Shown: piece after piece, positions 34,766-45,736 of the stretch | How the letters are laid out: each line of letters starts with the position of its first letter | How positions within the stretch are numbered: position 1 is the first letter of the stretch | Origin: Diaporthe sp. PMI_573 | Taxonomy: Eukaryota; Ascomycota; Sordariomycetes; Diaporthales; Diaporthaceae | Length of the DNA: 64,000 nucleotides | Direction: 5' to 3' | NCBI GenBank assembly: GCA_021399435.1 | Contig: JAJTUP010000020.1 | Span: forward strand, 868,001 to 932,000 | The notes under the pieces: generated by a model | The model's database searches: none | The model's input: only the letters and a program-made list of their open reading frames with translations | What the model was told of the DNA's origin: nothing | Program-made: the position numbers and the translations under genes

Positions 34766-37308
34766 CCGTGGTATCCTGGGCTTGTCACAGTGGTCGGTTT
34801 GGTCCACAAGACTTGGATTATGAAGAAAATCCCTGTTGGGGTGGCTTGAGACCACGAGGATGCTGTAGACGTGGTGTTCTAAGCCTTGGAAGGTTCGTAA
34901 TCAATGCGAAGGGAAGACTTTGGTGGCAGATTGGTCTCTTGTTGCCGCAGTTAGTCGAGTTCCATGTAGAATATTTGTAGGCAGTTTGCGTTTTCAGCCC
35001 TTACACAGTCTCTCCCTGCTCTCTCTTTTTTTGTCCGGCAAAAAGCCGGTTGTATTCTGTTGTCGTCGTATCGTGGGTCTCATGAGAATGGACTTTGCAG
35101 AATCATCTGGGAAGCATGATCATTCCAAAATCCTGACTGGCTAGAAATGGGCCAGAGAGACAATTTCCTGCACGTGAGAGGGGATGTTGAAGAGCAGTCG
35201 GACATGCCACGATCTGGATGCGATTAATCACAATTCCATAGTATTGTCAGGTCTTGGTGATGGGAAATGCAGGAAATCGACTATTAGCAGTTGGTGCTTC
35301 TCGACCCAAGCTGGCCCAAGATGTAAAGTCGTTGCACGGAGAACTACCAAACATGGGACGAAAGCTTGCTGTCCAACCGGTAGCAAACAGCAGATACCCA
35401 ATTTGATAGCAGCCTTCGTTTGGCAAACCCGGAGTCGATTTTCTGTTGCCAAGTTCTGTGTATCTTGTGACACTGCAGTTCTGCAACCAGCAGACGTGCG
35501 AGCCGGAGAGCATGTTCATGGCTCAGGGAGAAGACTCCCACTTCGAGGGTGAACAAGGGGAAACCTCCTGGATCAGAAGAAAGAGAAGACCAGTCAAGTA
35601 AGAGTCAGAGAGCTGAGAGGTGCGAGGCACTTCTCTTGAAGCAAGGCGGTGTTGTCCATGGCAGTACCTGGAGAGCGACTTGTATTTACTCAATTTACCT
35701 GAGCACCTGCCCGCCAGCTTGTATCGTTTTGGCAGGGTTGATGTCATCATACCACTGCTAGGAAGGCAGATATGCAGAAACTGCTTCCCGATCTGCCTGC
35801 AATTACACTAGTACTGCGACCTCTGGATGTTCTTAACTGCCTTCACTTGTCTTGAATCGAATCGCCTATTTGGCTTGACTTGACACCTTCAACGTAGAGC
35901 CACTGAAAATACGATCACTTTCAATCAGGTTGATTCCTCCTCAAATGCGCCTCCCTCCTATTCACCGTCGCTACCTACGGATATGGTCGCCATTTGTCCG
36001 CACCTCCCTCTCCCTTTCCAAAGCATCCATGTGACATAGCATCGTCGTTCGATCACCTCTGACACGAGCAATGCCAACTCTGAGTCGTGAGGTCTATCTG
36101 TGGATAACAACGTCGCGCCAGTCCAGAAGGGGCATCACGATACCTGTCGTGCGTCGATGCACATGTCGTCGAATGTCCAGGAAGGCTCACTCTTAGCGTC
36201 CCCCACAGTCAAGTGACGAGAGATTGACAAACACTAAACCCAATCTCGGTATGCATAAACTTTGAGGCTAGACTGACTTGTGTGTTAAGCATCAGACGAC
36301 TCCCCCCGTACCTATCCACCGCATAAGTTGGCCGGACGCTCCGGGGGTAGTTTTCCCGGAGATCTTGGCATCAGCAACCCAGGCCCAGGTGGTGGAATGA
36401 TGTGGAGGAGAGCCAAGATGTCCCCACGAGGCACAGCTGGATTGAGAAATGAAAACTGGAGACACTTCCCCTAACGATGTGCACACTGGGTCCCGAGCTG
36501 CCGCCCCGAACCGCAACGGTTGATCGCCAAGTGCTATGAGAGGCTAAGCTTTATGTCAAGGTTATACCTACGGCCGTGGCCAAACGCACAGCCGGCGATG
36601 GAGCTTGGCGCCTTGCACTTCCAACATGATCGTCATCGGTCTAGAGCCCCCAGATCATTGTTGACGTGCTACTCAGTAGTGTGTCTGACGTGCTTGCGTC
36701 TTGTTCGCTTGGCCATCGAAGCTCGCTCGCTTGAGATTGTGGACTTAGTTGGTGCACATCTGCCGGGAGATCTTCGATGTTTGCGACCCGTCGGCAATGG
36801 TGCTCTCGTAGCGTCAAACATCAAACGATCCATCTACACGGCGACATCGACACCGAGGTGATGGTCAGTCAGCTCGGCTTCACGGCACTTGCGGAAATAG
36901 CAATGGCGGTCGGAGGATTTGAACAACCTGTTTTCCGTGTATTGACGATGCCTGTTGGGCCTCACATAATCTCGAGTGTTTCCTTCCTCCCCTTCCCCTG
37001 GCGCATGGTCAAACGCCAAGAGGTATACGCTGCTGCCCATTCGCCCGGCTGGGTCCCCACGGCCGCGGAGAGATGAACGATTCCACCGCAGGGGGAGGCT
37101 GCACAGTGGGTGCCGAGCTCCACCCTGCGCACCAGGCTCCATTTATCTCGGTGCAAGGCCGAGTGCCGTTCACATAGCCTTCTGGAATGTTTCTAGGTGA
37201 TTGTTTGTGGATCACGGCGGCTGTTGTGTATGCAACGGACGGCACATATCGGAACATGCGGCATGCATCCTCTGGATGCACATCGGAGGGGATGAAGTCG
37301 AGCCCAGC

Positions 37309-37315
37309 TATAAAG
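37309..37315 (+). promoter_or_regulatory. TATA box of the polygalacturonase gene
   Basis: TATAAAG lies 140-146 bp before the ATG at 37455, followed by a C/T- and A/C-rich leader ending CCGCAAAAATGG. This fits a strongly inducible fungal promoter. Confidence 0.65.
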
Positions 37316-37454
37316 ATCGCGAGGGCTTCGTCTTCTAGAAAATTTCCTGTTCTTGTTCTTCACCCGCTCATCCACATTCATTGACTGAACTCTACAGCAC
37401 ACATTCTTTTCTAACCAACTACACTCTTTTAAAAATCACTTACCAACCGCAAAA

Positions 37455-38585
37455 ATGGTTCTCAAGTCTGGACTTATCGCGGCTGCCCTGGCGGCAACCG
37501 TCATGGCATCGCCCACCCCCATCATGAAGGCCGAAGACGTTATGAAGCGCGCCTCTAGCTGCACCTTCTCCGGCTCCAGCGGTGCCGCTGACGCCATGAA
37601 GCAGCAGGCTTCCTGCTCCACCATCACCCTCAAGGACCTCCAAGTCCCTGCCGGAACCACCCTCGACCTCACCAAGGTCAAGGACAACACCAAGATCATC
37701 TTCGAGGGAGAGACCACCTTCGGCTACAAGGAGTGGAAGGGACCTCTTCTCTCCATCGCCGGTACTGGTATCACCGTCGAGGGTGCCTCCGGCTCCTCGC
37801 TTAACGGTCTCGGTGAGAAATACTGGGACACCAAGGGCTCCAACGGTGGCAAGACCAAGCCCAAGTTCTTCGCTGCCCACAAGATGTTCAAGTCGCAGAT
37901 CAACAACATCAGCATCAAGAACGCCCCCGTCCAGGTTGTCTCCATCAACGGCTGCGACGGCCTCACCATCAACAAGATGACCATCGACAACTCTGCTGGT
38001 GACTCCAAGGGAGGCCACAACACCGATGGTTTTGATATTGGCTCCTCCAACAACATCAACATCAACGGCGCCAAGGTCTACAACCAGGACGACTGTGTCG
38101 CCATCAACTCTGGCACTAACATCAAGTTCGACTCTGGTCTCTGCTCCGGCGGCCACGGTCTCTCCATCGGCTCCGTCGGCGGCCGTGATGACAACACCGT
38201 CTCCAACGTGGCCTTCACCAAGAGCACGGTCAAGAACTCCGACAACGGTATCCGCATCAAGGCCAAGAAGGACACCACCGGAAAGATCAGCGGCATCACC
38301 TACTCGGACATCACCCTCGACAACATCGCCAAGTACGGTGTCCTGATCGAGCAGAACTACGACGGCGGTGACCTGCACGGAGACCCCACCAGCGGGCTGC
38401 CCATCACCGGCGTCACCGTCAATGGCCTGCACGGCGACAGTGCCATCGCCTCCAAGGGCCACAACATGGCCATCGTCTGCGGCTCCGGCGCCTGCTCCAA
38501 CTGGACCTGGAAGGACGTCAAGGTCTCGGGCGGCAAGGTCTACGACTCCTGCAAGAACGTCCCCGGCGTTGTTGGCGGTTGCTAA
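37455..38585 (+). CDS. Secreted endopolygalacturonase (GH28)
   Basis: An uninterrupted 376-residue frame. Residues 1-19 form a signal peptide. A short propeptide ends at Lys31-Arg32, a Kex2-type site before ASSCTF. The right-handed beta-helix follows, with the GH28 signatures in order: NTDG at 189-192 with catalytic Asp191, QDDC at 211-214 with Asp212 and Asp213, GHG at 233-235 with His234, and RIK at 267-269. The enzyme hydrolyses alpha-1,4-galacturonan inside pectin by inversion, loosening plant cell walls. All catalytic residues are present and the length is typical of fungal endo-acting members. Codon use is strongly biased to C-ending codons, suggesting high expression. The lack of introns is somewhat unusual for this family, where one to three are common. 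Confidence 0.96.
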   Translation: MVLKSGLIAAALAATVMASPTPIMKAEDVMKRASSCTFSGSSGAADAMKQQASCSTITLKDLQVPAGTTLDLTKVKDNTKIIFEGETTFGYKEWKGPLLSIAGTGITVEGASGSSLNGLGEKYWDTKGSNGGKTKPKFFAAHKMFKSQINNISIKNAPVQVVSINGCDGLTINKMTIDNSAGDSKGGHNTDGFDIGSSNNININGAKVYNQDDCVAINSGTNIKFDSGLCSGGHGLSIGSVGGRDDNTVSNVAFTKSTVKNSDNGIRIKAKKDTTGKISGITYSDITLDNIAKYGVLIEQNYDGGDLHGDPTSGLPITGVTVNGLHGDSAIASKGHNMAIVCGSGACSNWTWKDVKVSGGKVYDSCKNVPGVVGGC

Positions 38586-40254
38586 ATTGGTGGCCTTGGT
38601 GCTGCCTGTAGTAGTGGATTCAGCTGATCATCATCAGCTTTTTGGGTGGTGAATTCGGCTTGTGGGGTTTTCTGTATATATTTAGCTTTAGAGTCGCTGA
38701 GCGTTTCGTTGTACATATCTGGTAAATGCCATTCAGTTGCTTAACTGTATTCCTGATGATTTGTCGGTGACTTGTCTCGTTTGTCTTAGAACCGTAGTCC
38801 ATGCAGGAAAAATGTTTCTACTTCGCTTACTGTCACAACTCACACAAAGGATTGAGTCTCTGTTGGTAGATTTGCGAGCAGGATTTTGGAGTCCCCCTGC
38901 GCAACAAAATAATGTAACACTCGTAGGTTCAATGGGCTGCCACAGGGGCTCCCAACATGTGCTTTGGTTTTGAAGTTAACCGATGAGGAAGTTTTAAGAT
39001 TCTTTTAACAAACCGTGACATGCACATTATAAAATTATAGATGGATATGATCACACATTTCGTAGAGGGTCCAGCACCGCCATCCTTGTGCTATCTCGGG
39101 CTGAAGAACTCGTACGGGATCACGAAAACCAGCCTAGGCTAATGCTCCTGTGGTCTTAAATTTCTGCCTACGAGTAATTTCAGTAACATAGTATCCTTTG
39201 CCAAGTTCAATCAGAAAATGTTGTCTTGAGGAGTGTCGCTGCTTCCAGTCTCGCCGGCGGAAAAGTAACAGGTGTTGTGATGGCATCTAAAAAGCGCGAA
39301 ACTTTGTTTCCCCGTAAGTCGAGTCAACAGTTGCAAGTTTGCGCACACTGATTACAATTTTTCGACGATTTTATAGAGACAAGTTTTCAGTGTTGGAGAT
39401 GCGACATTGAAGCAACACGGCCAATGTCGCCTCGTCCAGGGCTGTTCACAGATATCCGCCAAGTGAAATCCCCATCGCGGCACTCATAGCCCTGTCATTT
39501 ATCCTAACGGGCGAACACCTTGTGGAATAAGTGTGAAGATACTCTATGATTGAATATATTGTACGGGCGTGCAATAAACTTCCAAAATCGCTCTCACTCC
39601 CTGCGCTGCTCAGGTGGTCCGAGATCCGCCTCCGAGTCTGAATAAGAAGCACCAGCCAGTGTCGACTAACAGCTGGCGATGAGAGCCCTGGACTTGAGGT
39701 ATGGAACAGTATCTGGTCTTTGCCGTCGGTGTAATGATACTTCAATGAGTGAACACATGCATAAACACAGTGGCGATGTACTGCGAAGATAGCAAGATGC
39801 TCTACTGTGGGAGCTGGGCAGGACGCTGAGCCACCATCGCGAAATCTGGCGGCGCGGTCGGGATTTACCTGGGCGTACAACATGTCACTACTTATCACTT
39901 CATTTAAGCTTATGGCACATGATTTTTTTTGGGACGACAGAGATGTTGGTTTCTCTGTCGTCTACCTTTTTTATGTTTTGATTGATGTTTTGCTCTCTCT
40001 AAATGTCACACCATGGGTATCTCCACACAATTTCCTGACTCCAACGCTGTTGTTCGTGTTCCCAATGATTTTCCAGAAATATCATAGTTTTCTCCCTTGG
40101 ACATCCTTCAAAGAAACCTCCCAAAGAGGAGGAAAGGATCTACCCGCAAATCAAGCCAAAAAAAAAAAAAATGAAACCCGTTCTCCATCTGGCGTGTGTC
40201 ATCACGTCTCTGAATCGCGTGCAGAGTTGTGGAAAAGCCTTGCTCCGCGGTCAC
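38586..40254. other. Intergenic region between polygalacturonase and Q-rich gene C
   Basis: About 1.7 kb containing the 3' flanks of two converging genes. It is A/T-richer than its surroundings around 38980-39420. An A13-A14 run lies near 40157. No gene recognised. Confidence 0.45.
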
Positions 40255-42405
40255 TTAGGGTCCGCCGAAAAGACTATCGTCGTCCTCCCCAGATGCGTCC
40301 ACGTCGTAAAGATGAGGCGCGTCCACGTCGGCTTCCTCAAATTTGGAGTCGCTGTCGAACAGGTGCTCAGAAAGATAATCGATCCTATCAGAATAATCGT
40401 CGCGGTACATTCGTGCCTCAACCCATCCCAGGCCACGGACACCAGCCGGGTTCGCCTCTGCCGCCTTCTCTTGTTCGGCGATCCATTCCTCGCCGAGGAC
40501 ACGAGCCCGGCGTTCCACCCGCTGATGCTTGGGCTTTGGCTCTTGGTCCGACTGCACCAGAGTAAGGAGGGCCGGGTCGATGAGCCCAGTGTCGAAGGGC
40601 TCTTGCGCGGGCTCAGGCTGGGTGGCTGGCTGCTTCTCTAACCAGCGTTGGCTGTGCTCGGGGTGTTGCTCTTGGTCCGGCTGAACCAGAGTAAGGAGGG
40701 CCGGGTCGATACACCCGGTGCCGTCGAAGGGCTCGAGGTTGGCGCGGGGAGGTTCCGCGGCCTGCGCGTCCTCGGCTTGGAACTCTGGCAGCCCCTTTAA
40801 CCAGTCTCCGACGATCTGGAGGTTTTGCTCAACCAGTTGATTCTCCTCCTCCGGTGGCGCCGTTGATACCACAGAGCGCTTGCGCTTCCGCGGCGACCCG
40901 TTGTCTTGTGAGGGGGGCCTCTGTGATCCGCTTGCGACGGGGAGCGGGTTGGCCGGGTTGTTATCGTAAATGGGCCCCTCTGAGCCCCAGGTGGAAGAGT
41001 CGGGGTTGCTGAACTCCTCCCTCAGAGCGGTATGGAGCGGACACAAGGGCAACCAATTGAAGAAACACCATTGGTCGATCCCACCGAGTGCGTGGATGCG
41101 TTCCGCGCGAACATGGAGGTCGGCTTTGCCGCGAATTTCACCATATTCGCGGTTATGTGCCTTGCAAATGCCCCAATATGCTTGCAAAAGATTCTTGGAT
41201 TTGTGGTTGGTCCAGTTTTTCATGGTTTGGAGGCCTTCCCTCTGCTTCCTGTCCAATCTTTGCAAGTCGATGTAGTCGTCAGCCGGCTCGGTTCCCGGGT
41301 ATTGTTCCCTCAGCTCAGCCTGCCGTGCTTCAAGCCGGGCGTTCTGGGCTGCAAATGCCTCGTAATGTTTTTTCCATTCACCCTCGGCGTCTTGGAGGGT
41401 GCCCTCGGTGGCGGACAGGCCTTGCTGCAGACGTCCAGCCTGCACCCACAGATCGTGCCGTTTCTGCATGTTCCGCAGAACGATGGCTTGGTAGTGCTTG
41501 GTTTTGCGCGCGTCCTGGTTGGCTGCGAGCTTCACCTCGGCGCGTCTGACATCTTCATCGGCGCTTTGAAGCTCGCCAAACTTGCTCAGGACTTTGCCAT
41601 CGGCATTTTCAGGAGCCCAAAAGCGTTGGGGCTTCTTCTTCCGTCCTGCACCCTGCTTTGGGTTGGGGTCCGGGACGTAATCTGGGACTTCGGGGAACTT
41701 GGCCTTTTGTTCCTCGAAAGTCAACACCAGCTCTTGTGGCTGATGCTCAGCCTGCAGCTGCTCAGCCTGTGGTTGCTGCTGAGCTTGTGGTTGTTGGTAG
41801 GCAGGCTGCTGCTCAGCCTGGAACTGCTCAGCCTGTGGTTGCTGCTGAGCTTCTGGTTGTTGGTACGCAGGCTGCTGAGGGATGGGGCCCTCCTGAGGGA
41901 AGGCTGGCTGCTGAGGGAAGGCTGTCTCCTCAGGGAAGGCAGGCTGCTGAGGGAAGGCAGGCTGCTGGGGGAAGGCAGGCTGCTGGTGGAAGGCAGGCTG
42001 CTGATGGAAGGCTGGTTGCTGAGGGAAGGCTGTCTCCTCAGGGAAGGCAGGCTGCTGGTGGAAGGCAGGCTGCTGGTGGAAGGCAGGCTGCTGATGGAAG
42101 GCAGGCTGCTGATGGAAGGCAGGCTGCTGAGGGAAGGCAGGCTGCTGAGGGAAGTGAGCCTGTTGAGGAAAGTGAGCCTGCTGGAGGAACGCAGGCTGCT
42201 GAGGGAAGGCCGCGAAGCCTCCTGTGTAGAAGGGGCTTGTGGGTACGCCTCTTCTTGGTAGGTGTCCCATGGACTGGTCCCCTATGGCCAGGTATCCTGT
42301 TGGGTCAGGAACTTGTGGGCCGGCGCCCGGGGTGTAAACCTCCTGGGGGTTCGTGCCCAAGGGCCAGCCGCTCCAGGGCCACGAGTTCTGGGGGTAAGAC
42401 TCCAT
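40255..42405 (-). CDS. Q-rich repeat protein C, distant relative of A and B
   Basis: One open frame of 716 residues from ATG 42405. Residues ~60-230 are Q/P/A-rich and hold about 19 copies of a heptapeptide like QQPAFPQ or QQPAFHQ, followed by longer Q/A repeats. A charged, helical middle follows (coiled-coil-like around AQNARLEARQAELREQ), with GEIRGKAD that resembles GHIRNKAD of A and B. Next come a basic PRKRKRS, two copies of IDPALLTLVQ, and a C-terminal EDDDSLFGG. The order of basic tract, DP-A/S-L and D-S-LFG motifs matches that of A and B across their TAG. C lacks introns and lacks an internal stop. The function is unknown; it could be a nuclear, prion-like or scaffold protein. Repeat number should vary between strains. 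Confidence 0.68.
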   Translation of the reverse strand: MESYPQNSWPWSGWPLGTNPQEVYTPGAGPQVPDPTGYLAIGDQSMGHLPRRGVPTSPFYTGGFAAFPQQPAFLQQAHFPQQAHFPQQPAFPQQPAFHQQPAFHQQPAFHQQPAFHQQPAFPEETAFPQQPAFHQQPAFHQQPAFPQQPAFPQQPAFPEETAFPQQPAFPQEGPIPQQPAYQQPEAQQQPQAEQFQAEQQPAYQQPQAQQQPQAEQLQAEHQPQELVLTFEEQKAKFPEVPDYVPDPNPKQGAGRKKKPQRFWAPENADGKVLSKFGELQSADEDVRRAEVKLAANQDARKTKHYQAIVLRNMQKRHDLWVQAGRLQQGLSATEGTLQDAEGEWKKHYEAFAAQNARLEARQAELREQYPGTEPADDYIDLQRLDRKQREGLQTMKNWTNHKSKNLLQAYWGICKAHNREYGEIRGKADLHVRAERIHALGGIDQWCFFNWLPLCPLHTALREEFSNPDSSTWGSEGPIYDNNPANPLPVASGSQRPPSQDNGSPRKRKRSVVSTAPPEEENQLVEQNLQIVGDWLKGLPEFQAEDAQAAEPPRANLEPFDGTGCIDPALLTLVQPDQEQHPEHSQRWLEKQPATQPEPAQEPFDTGLIDPALLTLVQSDQEPKPKHQRVERRARVLGEEWIAEQEKAAEANPAGVRGLGWVEARMYRDDYSDRIDYLSEHLFDSDSKFEEADVDAPHLYDVDASGEDDDSLFGGP
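41890..42210. repeat. Coding 21-bp minisatellite in gene C
   Basis: About fifteen imperfect 21-bp units built on GAAGGCAGGCTGCTGAGG (plus-strand sense). They encode the heptapeptide array on the minus strand. Variants CTGGTG/CTGATG swap His for Pro, and GTCTCCTCA gives the PEETAF variant twice at matching spacing, a sign of block duplication within the array. Confidence 0.85.
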
Positions 42406-42593
42406 GGCTTTTGGTGTGAAAGTCTGAGAAGTCTAAGCGTCTTAACGCGTGGTAGCTTGAAGACCTGAGATTAAGTTAGTATGATTGTTCCGAGATGAGC
42501 AGGAGTGTATGCATGGGAGAACGATAGTGTATGCAAGAAATAGTGTGAGCGACATAGGGAATATGAGTGAGAGAGTGTATGTTTGACAGGGAA

Positions 42594-43110
42594 GAGTATG
42601 CGTTTAAGGAAGCGAGGGCGTGTGATAGAGAGAGCTTTGGGAAGAAAGATGTGTGTGATAGGATGAGACAGTCCATGTACGCGGAAAAGACAACGTGAAC
42701 GATGGGGTGGTGTTTGATGGATGCTCGTGGAGAGTATGCGTGTGGTGAAGCGAGTGCGTGCGATAGAGAGAGCTTTGAAGAAAGGGTTGGAAAGAACGTC
42801 GCGCGTGTGTATGATAGGAAGAGGTAGTGTGCGCGTGTGCAAAAGACAACGTGAGTGATGGAGGTGTTGTTGATAGATGGTAGTGGAAAGTAGGCGTGTG
42901 CTGAAGAGAGTGTGGAATGTGTGACAGTGCTTTGGGGAGAAGGTTGGAGAGAATGTCGGACGTGTACGTGGTAGGAAAAGATAGTTCGTGTGCACGCAGA
43001 TGATGAAGTTAACGATGGGAGTGATGTTTGATCGAGGGAGAGTATGTGCGTGTTGAGGAGGCAGTGTGTGATAGAGAGCGCCTTGGGAAGGAAGAAGGAG
43101 AGTCGCGTAT
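42594..43110. repeat. Degenerate 138-156-bp tandem repeats upstream of gene C
   Basis: Four units start at 42594, 42732, 42888 and 43040 (the last partial). Each begins near (G/A)AGTA(T/G)G(C/T)G and carries GATAGAGAGAGCTTTG-like and AAAAGACAACGTGA-like blocks in order. The plus strand is rich in purines and GT; because it lacks TTA, CTA and TCA, two minus-strand frames stay open for 900-1000 bp. That openness is a base-composition effect. The array lies 190-700 bp before gene C, where its 5' leader or promoter should be. Confidence 0.75.
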
Positions 43111-44674
43111 GTGAGTGGGAAAGGGACTGCGTGGGCAGGAAATAGACTGCGTGGGTGCGAAAGAGACGGTGCAGATGCGTGAAAAGTACTACGTGAATAA
43201 AGGGGGCTGTTGCGACATACTTTTGCGACGAGCGCGAGCGTCTGTTGGAGAAAGCGCGTATGACAGGCTGCGATACAGCGTGTGTAGAGCCTGGCAACGT
43301 GTGTGTGGATGTCTGCAGATGCTTGCGCAGTGGTGGAGTTCTTGTTGAAGTCTTGATGGTTGACTGCTGCAAATAGAGAGTAGAGGTTTTTCTGGTTTCC
43401 TAAAACGGCAAAAAGGTCGAGAGATGCGAGGGAGAAGGGGATAGATATATGATTCTGGACATGAAGCACCTTGAAGGACTCCGGAACAGATGACCGTTCT
43501 ATAATGATCTGGTGACTGCTATAAGGAGCCGTTCGAGAAGAGGCTGGCTAAAAAACCACGAAACGGGCCATATCTAGTTGCGAAGGGGGAGTTTCAGGCG
43601 GTGGAAGATTGGGACTTCGTCCAGCACCGGATAACCTAGATCTAAACACATTGTTTATGTTTAGTGGTAGACCGGGTGATGTTAGCATGGCAGGAAACGG
43701 ATTCTCGTGACTGGCACCCCTATACATGACTTAAAGAGAGGAGCAATGGTCGGATCTTGTCTACTTAGGTATATTTGATGTTCCGGTAGTCGTACAACTA
43801 ATTGATGGAAATCGGACGCTCGCCTGTGCTTTGGTCGCCCCTGCGACGATGGAGGACACATGTTCTAAAAGCTAGGGGACACAGGGAAGAAAGACTTCAC
43901 CAAAAGTTTCGACATGCTCGTCCTTTAAGTGGACCTTTAGTAAATTGCGACTCTTCACGTCTACAATTTGGTCGCTTACAGCCTGGAAGATCGGCCTCGC
44001 AAAATCTAGAGTTCAGTGTAGGTGTGCTTCTCGTCAGAGGCGCGAGCGAATTCAAGACCGTGTTGAATAGGAGTTGCTCCTCCGTTCAGGGGAACAGGCG
44101 TTGCCTGTGATCCGACATACATGACCGTTTCCCGGGCCACTTATAAAATCCTGCCATGCCATCACGCAGGTTGAAACTTCAAACTTTCTATCAAATTTAC
44201 CGCAATAGACAGTTCGTTGATGATGCGCGCAAAGTACAGAATTCCTCAGTTCTTTGAGATGTCAATCATTTCATTAAAAAAATTGTGTCCGGAAGGGAAG
44301 GTGCAAGCAGCCCAGCGTGTTGAGCACCTACCTAAATGGCGCCGTCGATTAAAATGACCGGTAGTGCCTGAGAAATCAGGCGGCATGTGGTCATTTCTCA
44401 GCATAGCGCGGTCATGTAGACGACCAAGACGCCATTGCAGCTCTTACACTGTGCTCGCAATGGATGTTTGCCATTAAGAGACACTACCCACATTTAATCA
44501 AGCACTAGGGAGCACTATAAAGTCTAGTGAGTGAGCCACCGTCAAAACATCCAATAATCCTGTCTCGCTTGGCATGTGAACGGTCTTCCAACGGGGAATT
44601 CTCTCCGGACATCGTTCACACTGTCCATGCAAGCCATAGCGGAAACGTCTCGAGGACTAACCGTGAAATGAAGT

Positions 44675-44850
44675 GTGAAATTATCGCCAGCCACCGTGAA
44701 ATTACCCGCATCAGGGGGAATATGATGCCGATTGTCGCGGGAACTTTTCCAGCAATCTCATCGTCAAGGAGTAGTGACCATAATTTAATCCACAGCCATC
44801 GTGAAATTATCGCCAGTCAGCCTGAAAATAGAGGCATCAGGGAGAATGGT
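44675..44850. repeat. Spaced direct repeat with GTGAAATTATCGCCAG core
   Basis: GTGAAATTATCGCCAG occurs exactly at 44675-44690 and 44801-44816. Both copies are followed after about 22-23 bp by GCATCAGGG(G/A)(A/G)GAAT-like sequence, so the repeat is about 50 bp with a 126-bp period. A third, partial GTGAAATTA occurs at 44696. It may be a remnant of an old element; no inverted repeats are seen. Confidence 0.6.
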
Positions 44851-45678
44851 CTGTGATCGGATCAGCTCATTCGCGGACCATCTATGGATGTATTCTTGCC
44901 ATGCTATGATAGTTTGGAGATGTTGACCAGACCGCGATTGTGGATTTTGCCCCAGGTAAATTCATTCAGCATTGGAGATAAAGTCGAGCTGAGTCCGGCA
45001 AAAAAGCCCTCATGGTTTCGTTCATTCCAAGAATCTGGGTGGGGACTGCCAGATCTCCGTACACCGTGCCTTACGATCGCTCTGGTCTTCGGTTTAGGCC
45101 AGGTCTCTTGTAACCTGATCACTCGGCCTGCTCCCTCCTAATTTTCAGCATTTATGGAGCCAGCAAGCCTTTGAAGTCTGGACGGTATACTTTTGTTTTG
45201 TGAAAGTCAACATGGTTGCACTTCAAAGCATGGGCGTAATCCAGAGCAATGCTTACACCATGGGCACGGTCTTATCTCCATGCCAGGCATTGATGGGCGG
45301 GCCCAAAGCAAGGAAAACACATGGAATTGGAAGCAGCAATCTGCCCCCATACTTCATGTTTCCATTGTACTTGCCACCAGTAGCGTTGCAATCACAGCAG
45401 TGCTCGTGCGATGAACCTATTCATTCATTTAGCAGTTAAACTTCATCCCTGTGGCGATCTAGGTCCCAGGTCAGCGACCTTGTGGCTTACGAGCCATTTA
45501 GCTGAACAAGGATCATTCAGTGTGGGTATTATTTCATTAGAGAAAACCTAGCATGAGGTTGTAAACCATCAAAATGGTCCTCAGCTGTTCGCCCTGCCAA
45601 GCTCCAATTATCTCGACCTCGACGGCCGAGCCAGACAGTTCAGAACCCGGACAGAACAATATTAAACCATCCGCCAAG

Positions 45679-45706
<28 letters not shown>
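45679..45706. repeat. (AC)14 microsatellite
   Basis: Fourteen uninterrupted AC dinucleotides about 30 bp beyond the 3' end of the AIM6-like gene. Likely length-polymorphic. Confidence 0.95.
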
Positions 45707-45709
<3 letters not shown>

Positions 45710-45736
45710 CGATTGCAATATCACAGACAACTGCCC

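Larger units (their letters stand above)
32178..37454. other. Gene-poor stretch between subtilase and polygalacturonase, about 5.3 kb
   Basis: Short open frames occur on both strands (for example around 33022-33462 on minus and 33894-34166 on plus). None has a recognisable domain, a good start context or intron support, so I call no gene. It contains the two divergent promoters of the secreted enzymes at its edges and a 17-bp tandem triplication at 34715-34765. Confidence 0.45.
43111..45736. other. Non-coding region between gene C and the AIM6-like gene
   Basis: About 2.6 kb without a supported gene. It contains a ~50-bp direct repeat (44675 and 44801) and a dinucleotide microsatellite (45679-45706). 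Short frames near 44527-45141 have no recognisable features. Confidence 0.45.

Noticed and set aside
36900..36930. GGATTTGAAC resembling a tRNA T-arm
   Set aside because: No pairing T-stem, anticodon arm or acceptor stem could be formed around it.
42471..43469. Minus-strand frame of 332 codons and an overlapping 298-codon frame upstream of gene C
   Set aside because: The region is a degenerate tandem repeat whose strand composition lacks stop triplets; two frames being open together points to composition and not to selection.
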